From Anarhynchus alexandrinus (taxonomy: Eukaryota > Chordata > Aves > Charadriiformes > Charadriidae): 64,000 bases of DNA. Shown here one piece after another: positions 42,001 through 53,953 of this stretch. Made by a program: the position numbers and the translations under genes. The notes under the pieces are model-generated. The model made no database searches. It was not told where the DNA came from and worked only from the letters and a program-made list of their open reading frames with translations. Positions within the stretch are counted from its first letter, which is position 1. Every line of letters starts with the position of its first letter. The stretch covers positions 3,197,129-3,261,128 of the forward strand of contig VUYV01000004.1 in assembly GCA_008711295.1 (NCBI GenBank). Reading direction: 5' to 3'.

Positions 42001-45000
42001 AATGACCAGTACTCCTACACTCGTAATAATAAGCAAGCACCGGCTACCTATACAATTCTACACACTCACGACAGATTTTCAGGTTACAGAGCTGAAACAT
42101 CTGCAAGGCCGCCCACTCTACAATGTTGGAGATGGACAAATATCGCTTGCCAGTGCTATTAGTTGCAGGCCCTGGTAATGATGTTCTTTTTACGTTCTCA
42201 GGATTTATACCAAAGTAACATGGTGCTATCGTAACACCTCCTGACACGTACCACCAGGGTTTCTTTTGGAGATACCTGAAAGCCTGTTACTCTTTGATAC
42301 ACTTGCATAACAGGCCAGTGCCACAACTGGAATAAACTAGCATAGTTTTGTTGACTCTATAGCAATGAGCACCATGTGAAATCTCAAAAAAGCCTTTGAT
42401 TTGTTCCCAGCTCTCAGCCAGCCAGGCTTAGAGACCACAAAGCTCAATTCAGCCTTCCTGTACTTCCAATTCACCATCTGTAAATAAGGATGGTGACAAT
42501 GAAAATACTGTATCAGAGCTTGTTGTTACAATTATTGTTGAACTACACTGATTTACAGCAGGTGTTATGTCTTTTTGAGTATTTTTTTTTAAATTCAAAT
42601 GGATAAGTAATAATACATAGTAAAAAAAAAAAAAAAAAAAAAAAATAAAAATTAAAAAAAAAAAAAAAGAACACATTAAGTACATTACAAGTGGAACTCA
42701 GCAAAGGAGGATGAGATGAGCCGCAAGTAGGCTGCTGTCCTATGTGAACCTTCCATTTGATTATTATTTATCAAAGCAGCAGCACTTAGTCCCATATTCA
42801 AAGTGCCTGAGAATACTCGGTACAAAAGCTTTGGTAACTCACTCCTCTTGAAATTATTCTGAGCCACTAGAGTCATAATTACACTGTCATAATGAAGAGG
42901 AAAAAAACCCTTCTAACAACTAAATTCTTGTTGTAAATTGCATTATGAAAGTGGTAATTCCCTCTGAAGTAGGCATTATCATGTCTTACTGCCCACGTCA
43001 GTTCATTATGGTGCCTCTGCTATCCCAGTGGAGCCTTCGCTTAGTAAATGAATGTTTTGGGATGATATTGCCAACTCGGGACTTATTACTTAATTGAATA
43101 TGGAAACATTTAGGCCATTAGCATACATTTAGAAGTGTCTTATTTCACAGATGTTAATTTATCTTGGGGAATGCCCTTCTTTCTTCCCTCCTTCTTTTCC
43201 TCTTTCAGTTCTTTCCCTGCAGCCAACTTATTTATTCAGTTAGGTCCTAGCCCATCCAATTTGCAAGCCTGTGGTGAACAGCTTGCTATTTTAAAACATT
43301 CTTGAACCGGCATTTGGAGTCCATTTTCAAAAAAAACTGAACAGCCAAGCTCTTCCCATCTTCCCTCGCAGCTGAAAAGTATCACCAACTCTACATGATT
43401 AGAAGTGTCTAAACCTGTTCAGCTAAATAACAAGATTTTTCAGATATTCTAAATTGTTTTATCCACCTAATTACTACAAGATTTCAAAGCCATGCACAAA
43501 GCATTTCTCCACAGATATCTGGCTTACAGAATTTTTAACTGAAAGCTTATATATTCCCTCTATCAAAAGCATCAAGAAGCTAGAATAGTACAAGGAAGGA
43601 AATTCCCATTATTCCTTCACTATTAATATACATTGGAAAACTTGCACTAGATTCGTGACACTTGCCAACATATACAGGATCCTGCATGTCCTAAAGTAAG
43701 CTCCCAGCCATGACAGATGTGTGAAGTCCTAGGGTTTGGTTTCTTTATTGTGTTTCAGCAAAGGTTGAACACCTGCATGGTCACAAGCCGCTAGAAAGCC
43801 CTGCTCTCCATTCGACACACTCTGCATGAGAGCTGTTGAGGGTCTCCAAAAGCTTAAGAGGCTGCAGATGACCAGTGTGAGATGTGTTCAATACACTGAT
43901 TTCCTGGACATATTTCTAGCAGCACATGCTACCTCAAGTGTGTCATCTGTTTAGAGCACAGGGAGTACAAAACCCTCTGACCATTCCCTAGGCAGCAAGA
44001 AGTAAAATATTGAACGCTTCGGTAAAACCAGAAGTTGTTCATACATCCAGTTCTGTATCAGTCTGATAGCCGTACAGTCTCTTCTGTTTAAAAAAAAGGA
44101 TGGGGCGAAAAAAAAAGAAAAGAAAAAATGACGTCAATATTCAAAAGCATGGGGTAACCGAAATCCTTGCACTCTGAGATTTTGTGCACCCTGACTCATC
44201 CCTGTGCTATTTCCAAATCACGCAACCTGATGAGTGAGCGTGCACAGATATTTGCTCAGGTCATCTCAGTTGGCTTCCATAAATTTACAAGTGTGCAACA
44301 AAACCAGTCCATTCGTGTTGGCATGTGCTATGATATGCTGTCCCAAACAAAATTATTCCTCTGAAACTACCTGCTTTCTATTGATTTCAGGCCACCACTA
44401 CACTGTGTAGGAAGCAGCTTTGCCACCCATCTATTGCCACTGGTGAATTCCACCAGTGACTCAGGCATAGCAAGTTACTCCTGGGTTCCCCAAACATTGT
44501 ACTACTGCAAGTCTTCTACAACTCCTGTGAACAGCACTTCTTTGAAATGAATCTATTTCTGTAAAATGCTAGAAATCACACTGGTTACAGTCTTTCCAGA
44601 CTGGCACTGGAAAAACTATCCCCTGTCAGGCATCCACTGACTCTGTTTGGCCTGGAGGCTGAGCATCCTGTCTTTGTTCCTTCCTTCTCCCTCCCCTCCT
44701 GCTCACCTTGGCCCTCAGAATATTGCCCTTGTAGCATGGAATCTGGCGCTTGTCTGAATGCTTGAACGCTTGGGAAAAAAGGCTGCTTTCTGCTTCTCCA
44801 GCATGTGTGTTAAAGATTGAAATGATGCTGGGGGAGAGACAGTATTATCACAAGAAGGCGTTTTAGTCAAAAGGAGCCAGGATATATGAAAGAGGCAAAT
44901 ACAATAGCTGCTTTTGCTGAAACTCTGTTTCAAGTTTATATTGTTCCTTCCAGCAGCTTTGATGTTTATTCTCTTCACTGTAGCTCCTTTCTCTCTTAGC

Positions 45001-45860
45001 AATGCACATACCTATAGTTCACCTCCCTCCCCCTTCCATTTAAGCAGCAGAAGGCCTATTTAAAAAATTTCTTTGAATTACAGTGGTAATGTCGAAAATC
45101 GACTTTCCCCTTCTGGGTTTGAATTTGTCCACAAACAATTGCTTCAGCTGGTGGCGACTGACATTTTTCTTTTGGGTTTTACAGATTGCTCCAACCTACA
45201 GACTGGCAAAGCAATTACTATCTCCGCAAAAGCCAGATCACAGGCACATTTTAGAAAGGATATTTTAACATAGAATTATTATTTTTTTTTCATTTTACAT
45301 TGATAACTCAAATCATTTATCATATCTAGTTGCAGAGGAAAAAAAGCCTTCACACGTGAACTCTAAAAATTCAAGAACTAGAGACAAGCAATCCTATCCC
45401 TCAAATAAAATAATAAACAAAGGAAAGAAAAAAAGCCATTTTCAGTATCCGTTAGCTTGAGTAATGAATACTTATAATAGGCAATTCCTCAAAAAGAAGA
45501 CCATGCTTAAGCCCAAACACTTCAGAGCTTTTAGGTATTAGATCCAAAGATTTGTAAAGAGATATCCTTTTGTTGATAAGCCTTTACAAAGCATGTTGTA
45601 CCAAAGTTCACAGGACGCAGTTGAGAAAGGAACAAGATGACCACAATTAAGTAGGAGAATAAAGTTTCCCTACGTTACTTTGGCACAGACAGCTTTTCTG
45701 CTTACATCAGATAAATGCACAATCACATATGTAAGTCACAGAGAACCACTGAAGTAGCTACATAATATTGTGTGAGACTGATCCTCTGACTTCACCGCAA
45801 CAGAACACTGCAATTTGCACAGGCTGAGGATTTCTGCCCAGGACTGCTTGTACGGCACTA
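42001..45860. other. Single-copy noncoding DNA with a long A tract
   Basis: No gene is recognised. The A tract at 42622-42668 is listed separately. The segment at about 42980-43170 (TAAT cores, low simplicity) resembles conserved noncoding DNA by texture. Confidence 0.5.
42622..42668. repeat. Long A-rich tract
   Basis: A 47-base tract is almost pure A: 23 or so A, then TAAAAATT, then about 15 A. No AATAAA signal lies 10-30 bases upstream on the plus strand, and I find no target duplication around it, so it is not demonstrably the tail of a retrocopied RNA. Confidence 0.85.
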
Positions 45861-46782
45861 AATCATAGAATGCTTTAGGTTGGAAGGGACCTTAAAGATC
45901 ATCGAGTTCCAACCCCCCTGCCATAGGCAGGGACACCTCCCACTAGACCAGGTTGCTCCAAGCCTCGTCCAACCTGGCCTTAAACACCTCCAGGGATGGA
46001 GCTTCCACAGCTTCTCTGGGCAAATTGTTCCAGTGCCTCACCACCCTCACAGTGAAAAGTTTCTTCCAAATGTCTAATCTAAATCTCCCCTCTTACAGTT
46101 TAAAGCCATTCCCCCTCATCCTATCACTCCATGCCCTTGTAAAAAGTCCCTCCCCAGCTCTCCTATAGGCCCCCTTTAGGGACTGGAAGGCCACAATAAG
46201 GTCTCCCTGGAGTCTTCTCCAGGCTGAAAAAACCCAACTCTCTCAGCCTGTCCTCACAGCAGAGGTGCTCCAGCCCTCTGATCATCTTCGTGGCCCTCCT
46301 CTGGACCCACTCCAACAGGTCCATGTCTTTCCTGTGTTGGGGCCTCCAAGAGCTGGATGCAGTACTCCAGGTGGGGTCTCACGAGAGGCAGAGTAGAAGG
46401 GCAAAATCCCCTCCCTTGACCTGCTAGCCACACTACTTCTGATGCAGCCCAGGATACGGTTGGCCTCCTGGGCTGTGATCGCACATTGCCAGCTCATGTT
46501 GAACTTCTCGTCAATCAGCACCCCCAGGTTCTTCTCCTCAGGGCTGCTCTCACTCCATTCTTTGCCCAGCCTGTATTTGTGCTTGGGATTGTCCTGACCC
46601 AGACATAGGACCTCACACTTGGCTTTGTTGAACTTCATGAGGTTGGCATGGGCCCACCTCTCCAGGTCCCTCTGTATGGCATCTATCCCCTCCAGCACGT
46701 CTATGTCACCACACAGCTTGGTATCATCAGCAAACTTGCTGAGGGTGCACTCGACCCCACTGTCCATATCACCAACACTGCG
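45861..46782 (-). mobile_element. CR1 LINE copy B, 5'-truncated
   Basis: Read on the minus strand, the element runs from within the ORF2 reverse transcriptase (near 46782) through the end of ORF2 and the 3' untranslated region to a tail at 45861 (complement of AATCATAGAATG). Its length of about 0.9 kb, with a 5' break and an intact 3' end, is standard for CR1. It carries the minus-strand equivalents of the 3' landmarks seen in copies A and D, including the GGAACT and AAGGTCC motifs. Few in-frame stops suggest a fairly young copy. Confidence 0.95.
46282..46782 (-). pseudogene. CR1 ORF2 reverse transcriptase fragment (copy B)
   Basis: The frame encodes the later part of the CR1 reverse transcriptase and the segment after it. 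It starts inside the domain, about one residue block before the catalytic FADD box (residues 12-15 of the stretch beginning at 46767; bases 46723-46734), whose two aspartates bind metal for DNA synthesis. It then runs through DAIQRDLERWA, FNKAKCEVLCLGQ, LGVLIDEK and ANRILGCI, all recognisable as CR1. Near 46388 the frame slips: the expected [11 protein letters not shown] segment is found in the neighbouring frame (46254-46484), consistent with a one-base insertion. The endonuclease and the first RT motifs are absent, so this is a dead fragment. Confidence 0.9.
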
Positions 46783-48128
46783 TTGTCCTCATTAGAGCAT
46801 GGGAAGAATTGCCCCTTTGTTTTTGAAGAACATGAGAACAAAGTTTTTACTCAAAGTGCATTTAACAAAACAAAATGACTAATACAAACAAAATAATACT
46901 CAGATTTGGACACAGTCTCCAAATATGTCAGCTTCTATCAAAATACTGCAGTGCACTAAGAGTTCAGGAGTATTATCAATTAGGGCAATGGTGCTAGATA
47001 TCTTGTCTCAGGTCGTGCAGTTTTTAGTATCCTAAAGACAATACCTCCTATGTTGACAACCAGTGTTTAGTTTCATCATTTTAGATTAACTGTTACAAAT
47101 TTAGATCAGATTATATCTACTATAATACACTTCTGATGAATTATTTTGTGCAATGGAATATCTACCATAGGCTATTACTATTGATATTCTTTATGATGGA
47201 GGAGTTGAAGAAATCAGCCACCATAGACATCGGTTTCATAATAGTAGCTCCACTTTCCTACGTTTCCATAGGATTTCCATGCCATGGGAAGTAGGTTTTG
47301 ATGTAGCAGCCAGAAAAAAGATTTGGGAAACACATTGCAGAGCAACAGGTTGCGAAAGACCACTGAAATGTAAACAGGATAAAAAGGTGCAAATCAAATA
47401 TACTGTAAGAGACGCAGTTAATGAGTCGGACTGAGTTCACCATAGGCTTCGGGATACAATGCTGTGAAGCGCAATACTGCTTAGGACTGTAACCATGAAG
47501 GCAGGATGGGCTCGATGCAGGACAAACTCTTTTTGATGCGTGAACTCGCTGGAGGAAAAAGGAGTGCTCAGGTCAGCACCGCTCTCCTGCGCACAATGGC
47601 TTTTTGGCTGCACTAGTGATAAGAATGAGATAAGGGCCTCAGAGGATACAGTGGACCACCTGACAACAAAAAGGCAAGAAAGTTAGAGGGTTTTTTCCCT
47701 ACAAAAAAATTAGCTTTTTTTATTAAGTAAGGCATTGCTGAATGTGGAAAAGCAGAAAAAAAAAAAGCTGTTGACAAGTCTGGAGTTTAGCAGCTTTCAG
47801 CTAAAGATGTGAGATTTTTCAATTGCCAACACACTGACGGGAAATGGTGGGGAAGAGGGGGAGGGTGGGGAATGGATTACATTTTCTGCTAGTTGTTTTT
47901 TTAAACCAAAAATTAAATTTTTGTTGTACTGTTGACTTTTTCATCAGGAAAATAATATCCCATTAAGTTTTCATAGAATGCCTAGGAACCAATCATATTC
48001 TCGGAATAAAGAAAAATAAAACAACTTGATGGACAGGAAAGGCAATTGCCTCAGACATAACATTCGACACAGCTGGAAAGCACAAAGGAACAATAGATAG
48101 TAGCAAGAATAAAACTGTATAAATAAGT
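46783..48128. other. Single-copy noncoding DNA with a G-quadruplex motif
   Basis: No gene is seen. The G-rich motif at 47849-47870 is listed separately. The rest is AT-rich and featureless. Confidence 0.5.
47849..47870 (+). other. G-quadruplex motif
   Basis: Four G-runs (GGGG, GGGGG, GGG, GGGG) are separated by loops AAGA, A and T. This fits the standard pattern of four runs of three or more G with loops of 1-7 bases. Short loops favour a stable parallel quadruplex. Confidence 0.8.
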
Positions 48129-48912
48129 TCAGGGAGAAAATACATAGATCATTAAAATACACAGATAATTGTATAAATTTAATATGAAAGTATACCGAGC
48201 ATTGGTTTGAAAGTAGTTAACGTTAAGAACAGATGAAGGTATCTTTCCCAGCAGTGGTGGTGGCAGGAATAGTAGGATAGGAAGATGTCTTAGTGACACT
48301 GCTTGCCTTACAGCTGGCAACACAGCAACGAGGAAAAGAGAGAGAAAACTGGTCTGAAAAGCAATGGATGCTGTGGAGACAGGAGGAGGAGGAAAAGGAA
48401 GCAGTTCCCCAGGGAGCAGAGCAGGCAGATTGAAACGAAACATCTCTGCATGAGGTCTGCCGGCACAAAGATTGTCCCCAGCTTCCTCAGATCCTGGGGT
48501 ATTACAAAGTCAAATGAAGACCAGCAGAGGAAAAAGTGCTTCGGGACGGCACTGCTGTACCAGGTTAAAACCCACATCCATTTGGTTGAAAGAAGGGCTT
48601 GTTTTCAGAGGATCTCTGGGCAGCATGCAGGGCGCTTGGAGAGGTGACCTGCCAACACCCAACAGGGCTAATGGGGAAGAGCTTCAGAGGATATGTTAAG
48701 GAGATAATCCTAGTTCCAAATTGTACTTCACTTTTGTTTGATTTTTGCCACTGTTCCCTGTGGAGTGAAGCTGAGGATTCACTTGTGAACTGTATTTTAA
48801 CAATGAGCAAGAAGAGATGGGTGAATTTTAAGATTTTTGCAGACATGAAAGATCTTTTATTTGGAAAGTTCATATCCATGAATAAGTGGAATTTGATAAA
48901 ATAACAAGACAA
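48129..48912. other. Cluster of overlapping open frames, no recognised product
   Basis: At least seven overlapping frames of 75-115 codons lie on both strands in under 800 bases (for example 48303-48647 plus, 48308-48577 minus, 48565-48912 minus). None shows a known domain. Raised GC at about 48240-48700 lowers stop frequency on both strands, which explains most of it. An old LTR or an untranslated exon is possible but not shown. Confidence 0.3.
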
Positions 48913-50402
48913 TTTATTAAAATATACCAGGGCTTTACATAGGTGTTACAAGGATGTGTCAAGATCTGTTTCTTTGAGTAACACATTTAAAAATGTAAAA
49001 GGGCTCAGATTTGCCATTAGAAATGGGAAACTAATGTTACATTTCTCTGTGATCAAAAATGCACTTTGAGATTGCTCAAAGCATTTCATGCATGTGTGTT
49101 CATTCTGTATAAGTTACCCTTAAAAAATGTGAATACAACATTGTGAAAAATCAAATTATTGCAATAATTTCAAACCAAAGATGTTACTCCCCCCCCCAAT
49201 GTCTTTTATTCCTCAATGCATTTTACTTTTATTTTAAAAAGCATTTTTGAAAATAGAAAAAATCTTTACCTGGATGGAATTTAATGTTTTACTAGAATAT
49301 TAGAGGAAGAGAAAGGAAGTTCATTGGCCCAGAGTTTTACAAGAGTGTTCTACATATTCAGCTACCAAGATTAAGATAAAAGGAGAGTAACAGCCAGATA
49401 GTTTTATGTGAAGATATACATAATTGGGCACACCAACAAGAATATATGAAGAGCATATCGAACCCAACATCCAGCTCCTAAACTTGTCAGTAGTAACTAG
49501 TAAAGTACAAGAAGCTGGAATGGACATTCTCATCACAACCACCAGACCTGGCAGAGGGATTCTTGACAGACAGCTGGAAGGCTGATAAAAGACTTTGTAA
49601 CTTTTTGCCACTGTGTGACCTGGTGCAGTGGCTGGGGCACATCGGAGCTAGAAAGAAAGTTTGCATGGGGCTTTGCACAAGCCTTGCTTTAGAAACAGAC
49701 AGCCAAAGCATACACGAACTCAGCATCGTGACAGCCTCTGAGCTTTCTCAAGGGGCATGTTTCCCTGTCCTACAAAGAGCAGCATGAAACTGGTTTACTC
49801 TCAAGGAAATGGGAGGCAGATGGGCAGTGACCACTGTGAGGGCTGTCCCTGGCCCCAAGCTCAGAAGAGACAATGGTGCAAGATGTGTAATCCCCTGGTC
49901 CTGATAAAACAATGAGAAATCCTTGCACAGATCAAACAACATTAGGGAGACCACGTGCACAGCAAAACACTCTGTGTGTTATCTCAAAACACAATGTTTG
50001 ATGCTTCTTTATCTGTGTTAACACACCTTAAAGTTACGCTGTTCCCAGTACGATGCCCTCACCCAAACCCTTGTTCCTGTTGCCTTCACTTTATCAGTCA
50101 GTTGGGGATTTAAGTACATCACAGTGACATCTCCCACTATTAGGTGAAAGTGTGATGGATGACAGGAGCAGCACCTGCAAACAAGGTGGCTCGCACCTTG
50201 TCAGTGCCAATCACACTTACCATCTGTCTTCCATTTATCTAGCACAGACCTGACAGCCTTCTTTCATATTGTTTCATTTCTTACTGCAAAGGAGCCTCTA
50301 ATGTTTTCTCCATTGAGAACTGAGAAGTTCTTATGGGAAGAAAAATGAAACTCAGACACTGATTCCAGAAATGTAACTTAGAGTACCCCAAATCTCCCCA
50401 CT

Positions 50403-50470
50403 CAAAAAAAAAAACCCACCAAACCAAAACCCCACAAAAAACACAAACAAAAAAACCACAAACAAACAAA
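50403..50470. repeat. A/C-rich low-complexity tract
   Basis: About 68 bases made only of A and C, with an initial A-run of eleven and degenerate AAAC/ACCA units. It is similar in kind to 15463-15576. Confidence 0.8.
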
Positions 50471-53400
50471 TCCATATTTCCCAGCTATAGCTAAGTTAAG
50501 CTGATTTCTGCTAATGTTCTTCATCTAAACAAGGGTTGTATTGAAAAAATAGTTTTCCCTAACCAAATCCCCCAACGTCTCCACAATGTAGCAGGAACAA
50601 TAATTCTGAAGTACTGGATCAGCAATCCAGCAGTGCAATCCCAAATATTGCAGCTATGGAACACAAAATATGCTCTCAATATGTGTATCAGTCTAATTTC
50701 CACTTTTTCTGTTATCATGAAGGTTTTATACCTGTATGATGTGGACATCCCTTTCAGGTGGTTAGAACATGCCCACTGTAAAATATAGAATCCCTAGGAA
50801 ACAGGGAGGCCAGATTCACTGTGTCCTTCAGGCTTAGCTATGTCAAGACGGTTGATGGGAAACCATGTCAGACACGTTCTCTTTCTGTCCTCCTGGGATA
50901 AAAGCAGAACTTTGGTATTAAGAAGATAATGTGTTACTGCATCCAGAATAAAGGTGGACTCCTAGGATGGACTGAGTCACTCAAGTCCTGTTGTTTCCTC
51001 TGTCAGGAAAATACATGGCAATAGTTGGTACACTCAGATGGATTAAATGGGGTTCATTGGAGACTGAAGTTTACACTGAACTCCAAGGATCAACCCATGA
51101 AAGAGTGCTACTCATTCCACATTCGGGGTAATAAACAAGCAAAAGCACCACCTCAAGTGATTTATACTGACCTGGCTTTACTTTCCCTAAAGGAGATCCA
51201 CCTATGCTTGCCCACTGATGTTTGAGCTATCAACTCAAAACCTCTTCCTGCTGTAAGAGACTCTACTTCAAGGCCTCCAAGGCAAGCCATTTATGCCTTA
51301 ATAAACAGATTCCTTTGGAACTGGACTAGAAAAGGGACAGGAGAACAATACAAACACATAGAGATCTTGTGGTTGGAGCAGTCAATGGAATGGGGCAGGA
51401 AAAACCTCCACTGCCATTGTTAGCCATAGCTTAGGATAAAGGATGCAGAATACTAAGTGTTGAATCACATTTTATACTCTTCCCATTTGAAACTAAGGTT
51501 CAGTGGGGAAAACTAACTGTAGTCTACATGTGAAACTTGAGTTCCATTGCCTGTTTTTTTCTGAATGAGACAAAAAATAAATCCTAGAAGAATAAAGTTT
51601 CAGTGTCAAAGAGCTCCCATTACTGTAACGTTTCCTTGTCACCAAGTGATTAAGAGGGGGACACTAGCCAAACAGACCCCTTTCAGCAGGATGAGCAAAA
51701 TAAAGGTACCCAGTCTATAACTGCATGGATAGAACAGTGACCGTGCAGCCCACTCGTACATCTGTACACAGCAGCACAGAGACTGCAAGTAGCATCGGTA
51801 TGCTGGTATTTGTTAGCAGAACATCAATGTATTGGTCACAGGGCTTCACATTTATTGATGGTCAACCAACTGTGCTTAACTCCTTGCGAAGGAGTCAGTC
51901 TGTTCTGCAAGTATGGACAGTAGGGCAGTAGGCCTTGGAGTATGACTGTAGCTCTTGGGTACTGCTGCAATGCAATAAATGATAATAATAACAGTCAGCT
52001 GTAAAGACCGCTCATGTGAGTAACGGTTTGCTTGATCTGCCTCTCAGGTTTTTTTGACACCTGCTTGGTCAACGTGACTTTGATTCTCAAGGCAGAGGAT
52101 CTTAACTGGAATAATTTTAACAGAAAGAACTATTTCCTTCTTAATATAATCTGCCAGTGCAACAGGAGGTAATAGAGTGCCCTAAAAGTCAATAGTTCTT
52201 AAGTACTTGTCTCCATACTGCTACTGACAATTTTGGTGCCATTAGCAAGTCACTTCGAAATGCAAGAAAGCTATTTCCCCATCTAGAAGATGGGGAAAAT
52301 TATATTCGCTTGACTACCTCATAAACAGGCTATGAAAGTTAATTCATACTTGTATAGTATGCTGAACACAGCAGGAACAAAAAAAAAAAATATCAGTCTG
52401 AGTCGAGTCTTTTACCAGCCAGTACATAGGTGTGATTTCAGCACTACTTTAGAAAGGCCATCACTGTACAAACTTATATTAGAAAATAACATTTATTACG
52501 ATGAAACAATAAAGACACAAGACTGTCATCATCTTAGATGCCAATACATAACTCCCGCTTACTTCAATGTGTCACTTACTTAGTTTAAGCCACTGAATAC
52601 AATCTGACTGAAGCGTCAGCCTAGGGTACCATCAAGAGCGATTCACCTTGTTAAAGGCCACCTTTACAAAAAGGGCAAACCAAGCTACAAGGCCTGGAAA
52701 CCTTGAGGTTACTGTAAGCTTGCTGTTTAAATTCTCAAGGTACTGTTAAACAGTGTCAGGTACTGTTGCCTTTCCTAAACAGTCCCTTTGCCTCTAGTCA
52801 ATGTAAAAAAAGGCTCCGACTGCTGCATCTTTTATCCTCTTTTCCACTCTGAAGGATTAGGCAGGTTCTCACTTTTCAGATCTCCTTAGCACCAGAAGCT
52901 GCCTTTTGGTCATTCCTTACATTTCACCAAAGACATTTTACCAAATTTTGGCTAGGGAGAGAGGCAAGAAGAGGGGAAAAAGCGATCAGATCTCCTGAAG
53001 TTACCTTAAATGCACTTTTTTATGCCTTCTAAAAATCAGTCATATTCAGGCACTAACATAAGATGAATTCTACAAGTTGCTATAATCAGATATAGACTTC
53101 CTAATCTGCTAAGGTCATATTGCCAAAAGAAACTTCCTTTTGCCTATGGTATCATCACTTGGTGAAGAGATTATAGTAAAGGCTCCAAACCCCAAAAAAG
53201 TGACAAGGCAGGGGAAACAACACAACCTGAGGAGCTAATGCTTGCTAAGGGGCTGGGTATTTCCAGCTCAGCTGGCCTTTTATATTACCAGTGGACAAGA
53301 TCATGATCTGGTGACCATCAGTCAGGTAAACAACTCAGTGATCTGGGGTGTTTTTTAAAACTGAAGAAATTACCATCAACTGAAAATTTTACATTCCCTA

Positions 53401-53895
53401 CCCTGTTCTTTGCAAGGACAAAGAACCCAGGAAAAATATTAAATTCATTCTGACATCAAGATCGAGCTACTGAACAGCGGAAATTTAGAGGCTGTAATTC
53501 AAAAGAATCAAGGAGATTATTTTTTTTTTAATTCCTCTTCTCTCCTTAGTTTTAGATTGGCCAAAGTAGGCCACAAGATCACTTAAGAGGAAGGAAAAAA
53601 AAAGTCAGTTATATACATTGTGGAGAAGAGAAGATTTTGAGAGTTGTTTAAACCAAAACGTGGCAAGGGATGTTTAAGTGACAGAACAAACCAAAGCTAT
53701 AGAAGAAGGAAGTGAAAAAAGCACATTAGGATTCTTTTAAATCTGGCGGAAAAGGTAGAAATTCAGGGTTGGGATACCATGAAATAGACACATAATCTAA
53801 GGCCTAGAGAAAAGCCCATCTCATTACAGAGTTTTATGTGGCCGGTAACCTTCCTGATCACCACTTATTGCCTGATTGTTTCTACGACAGAAATA

Positions 53896-53953
53896 TGATT
53901 TAGTTCAGCACTAAGAATAAAATTTGATTTAGCTCAGCACTAGAAGAACACAC
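53896..53953. repeat. Two-unit tandem duplication, period 29
   Basis: TGATTTAGTTCAGCACTA at 53896 recurs as TGATTTAGCTCAGCACTA at 53925, one difference in the 18-base core. The remainder of each unit is A-rich and less alike. Confidence 0.7.
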
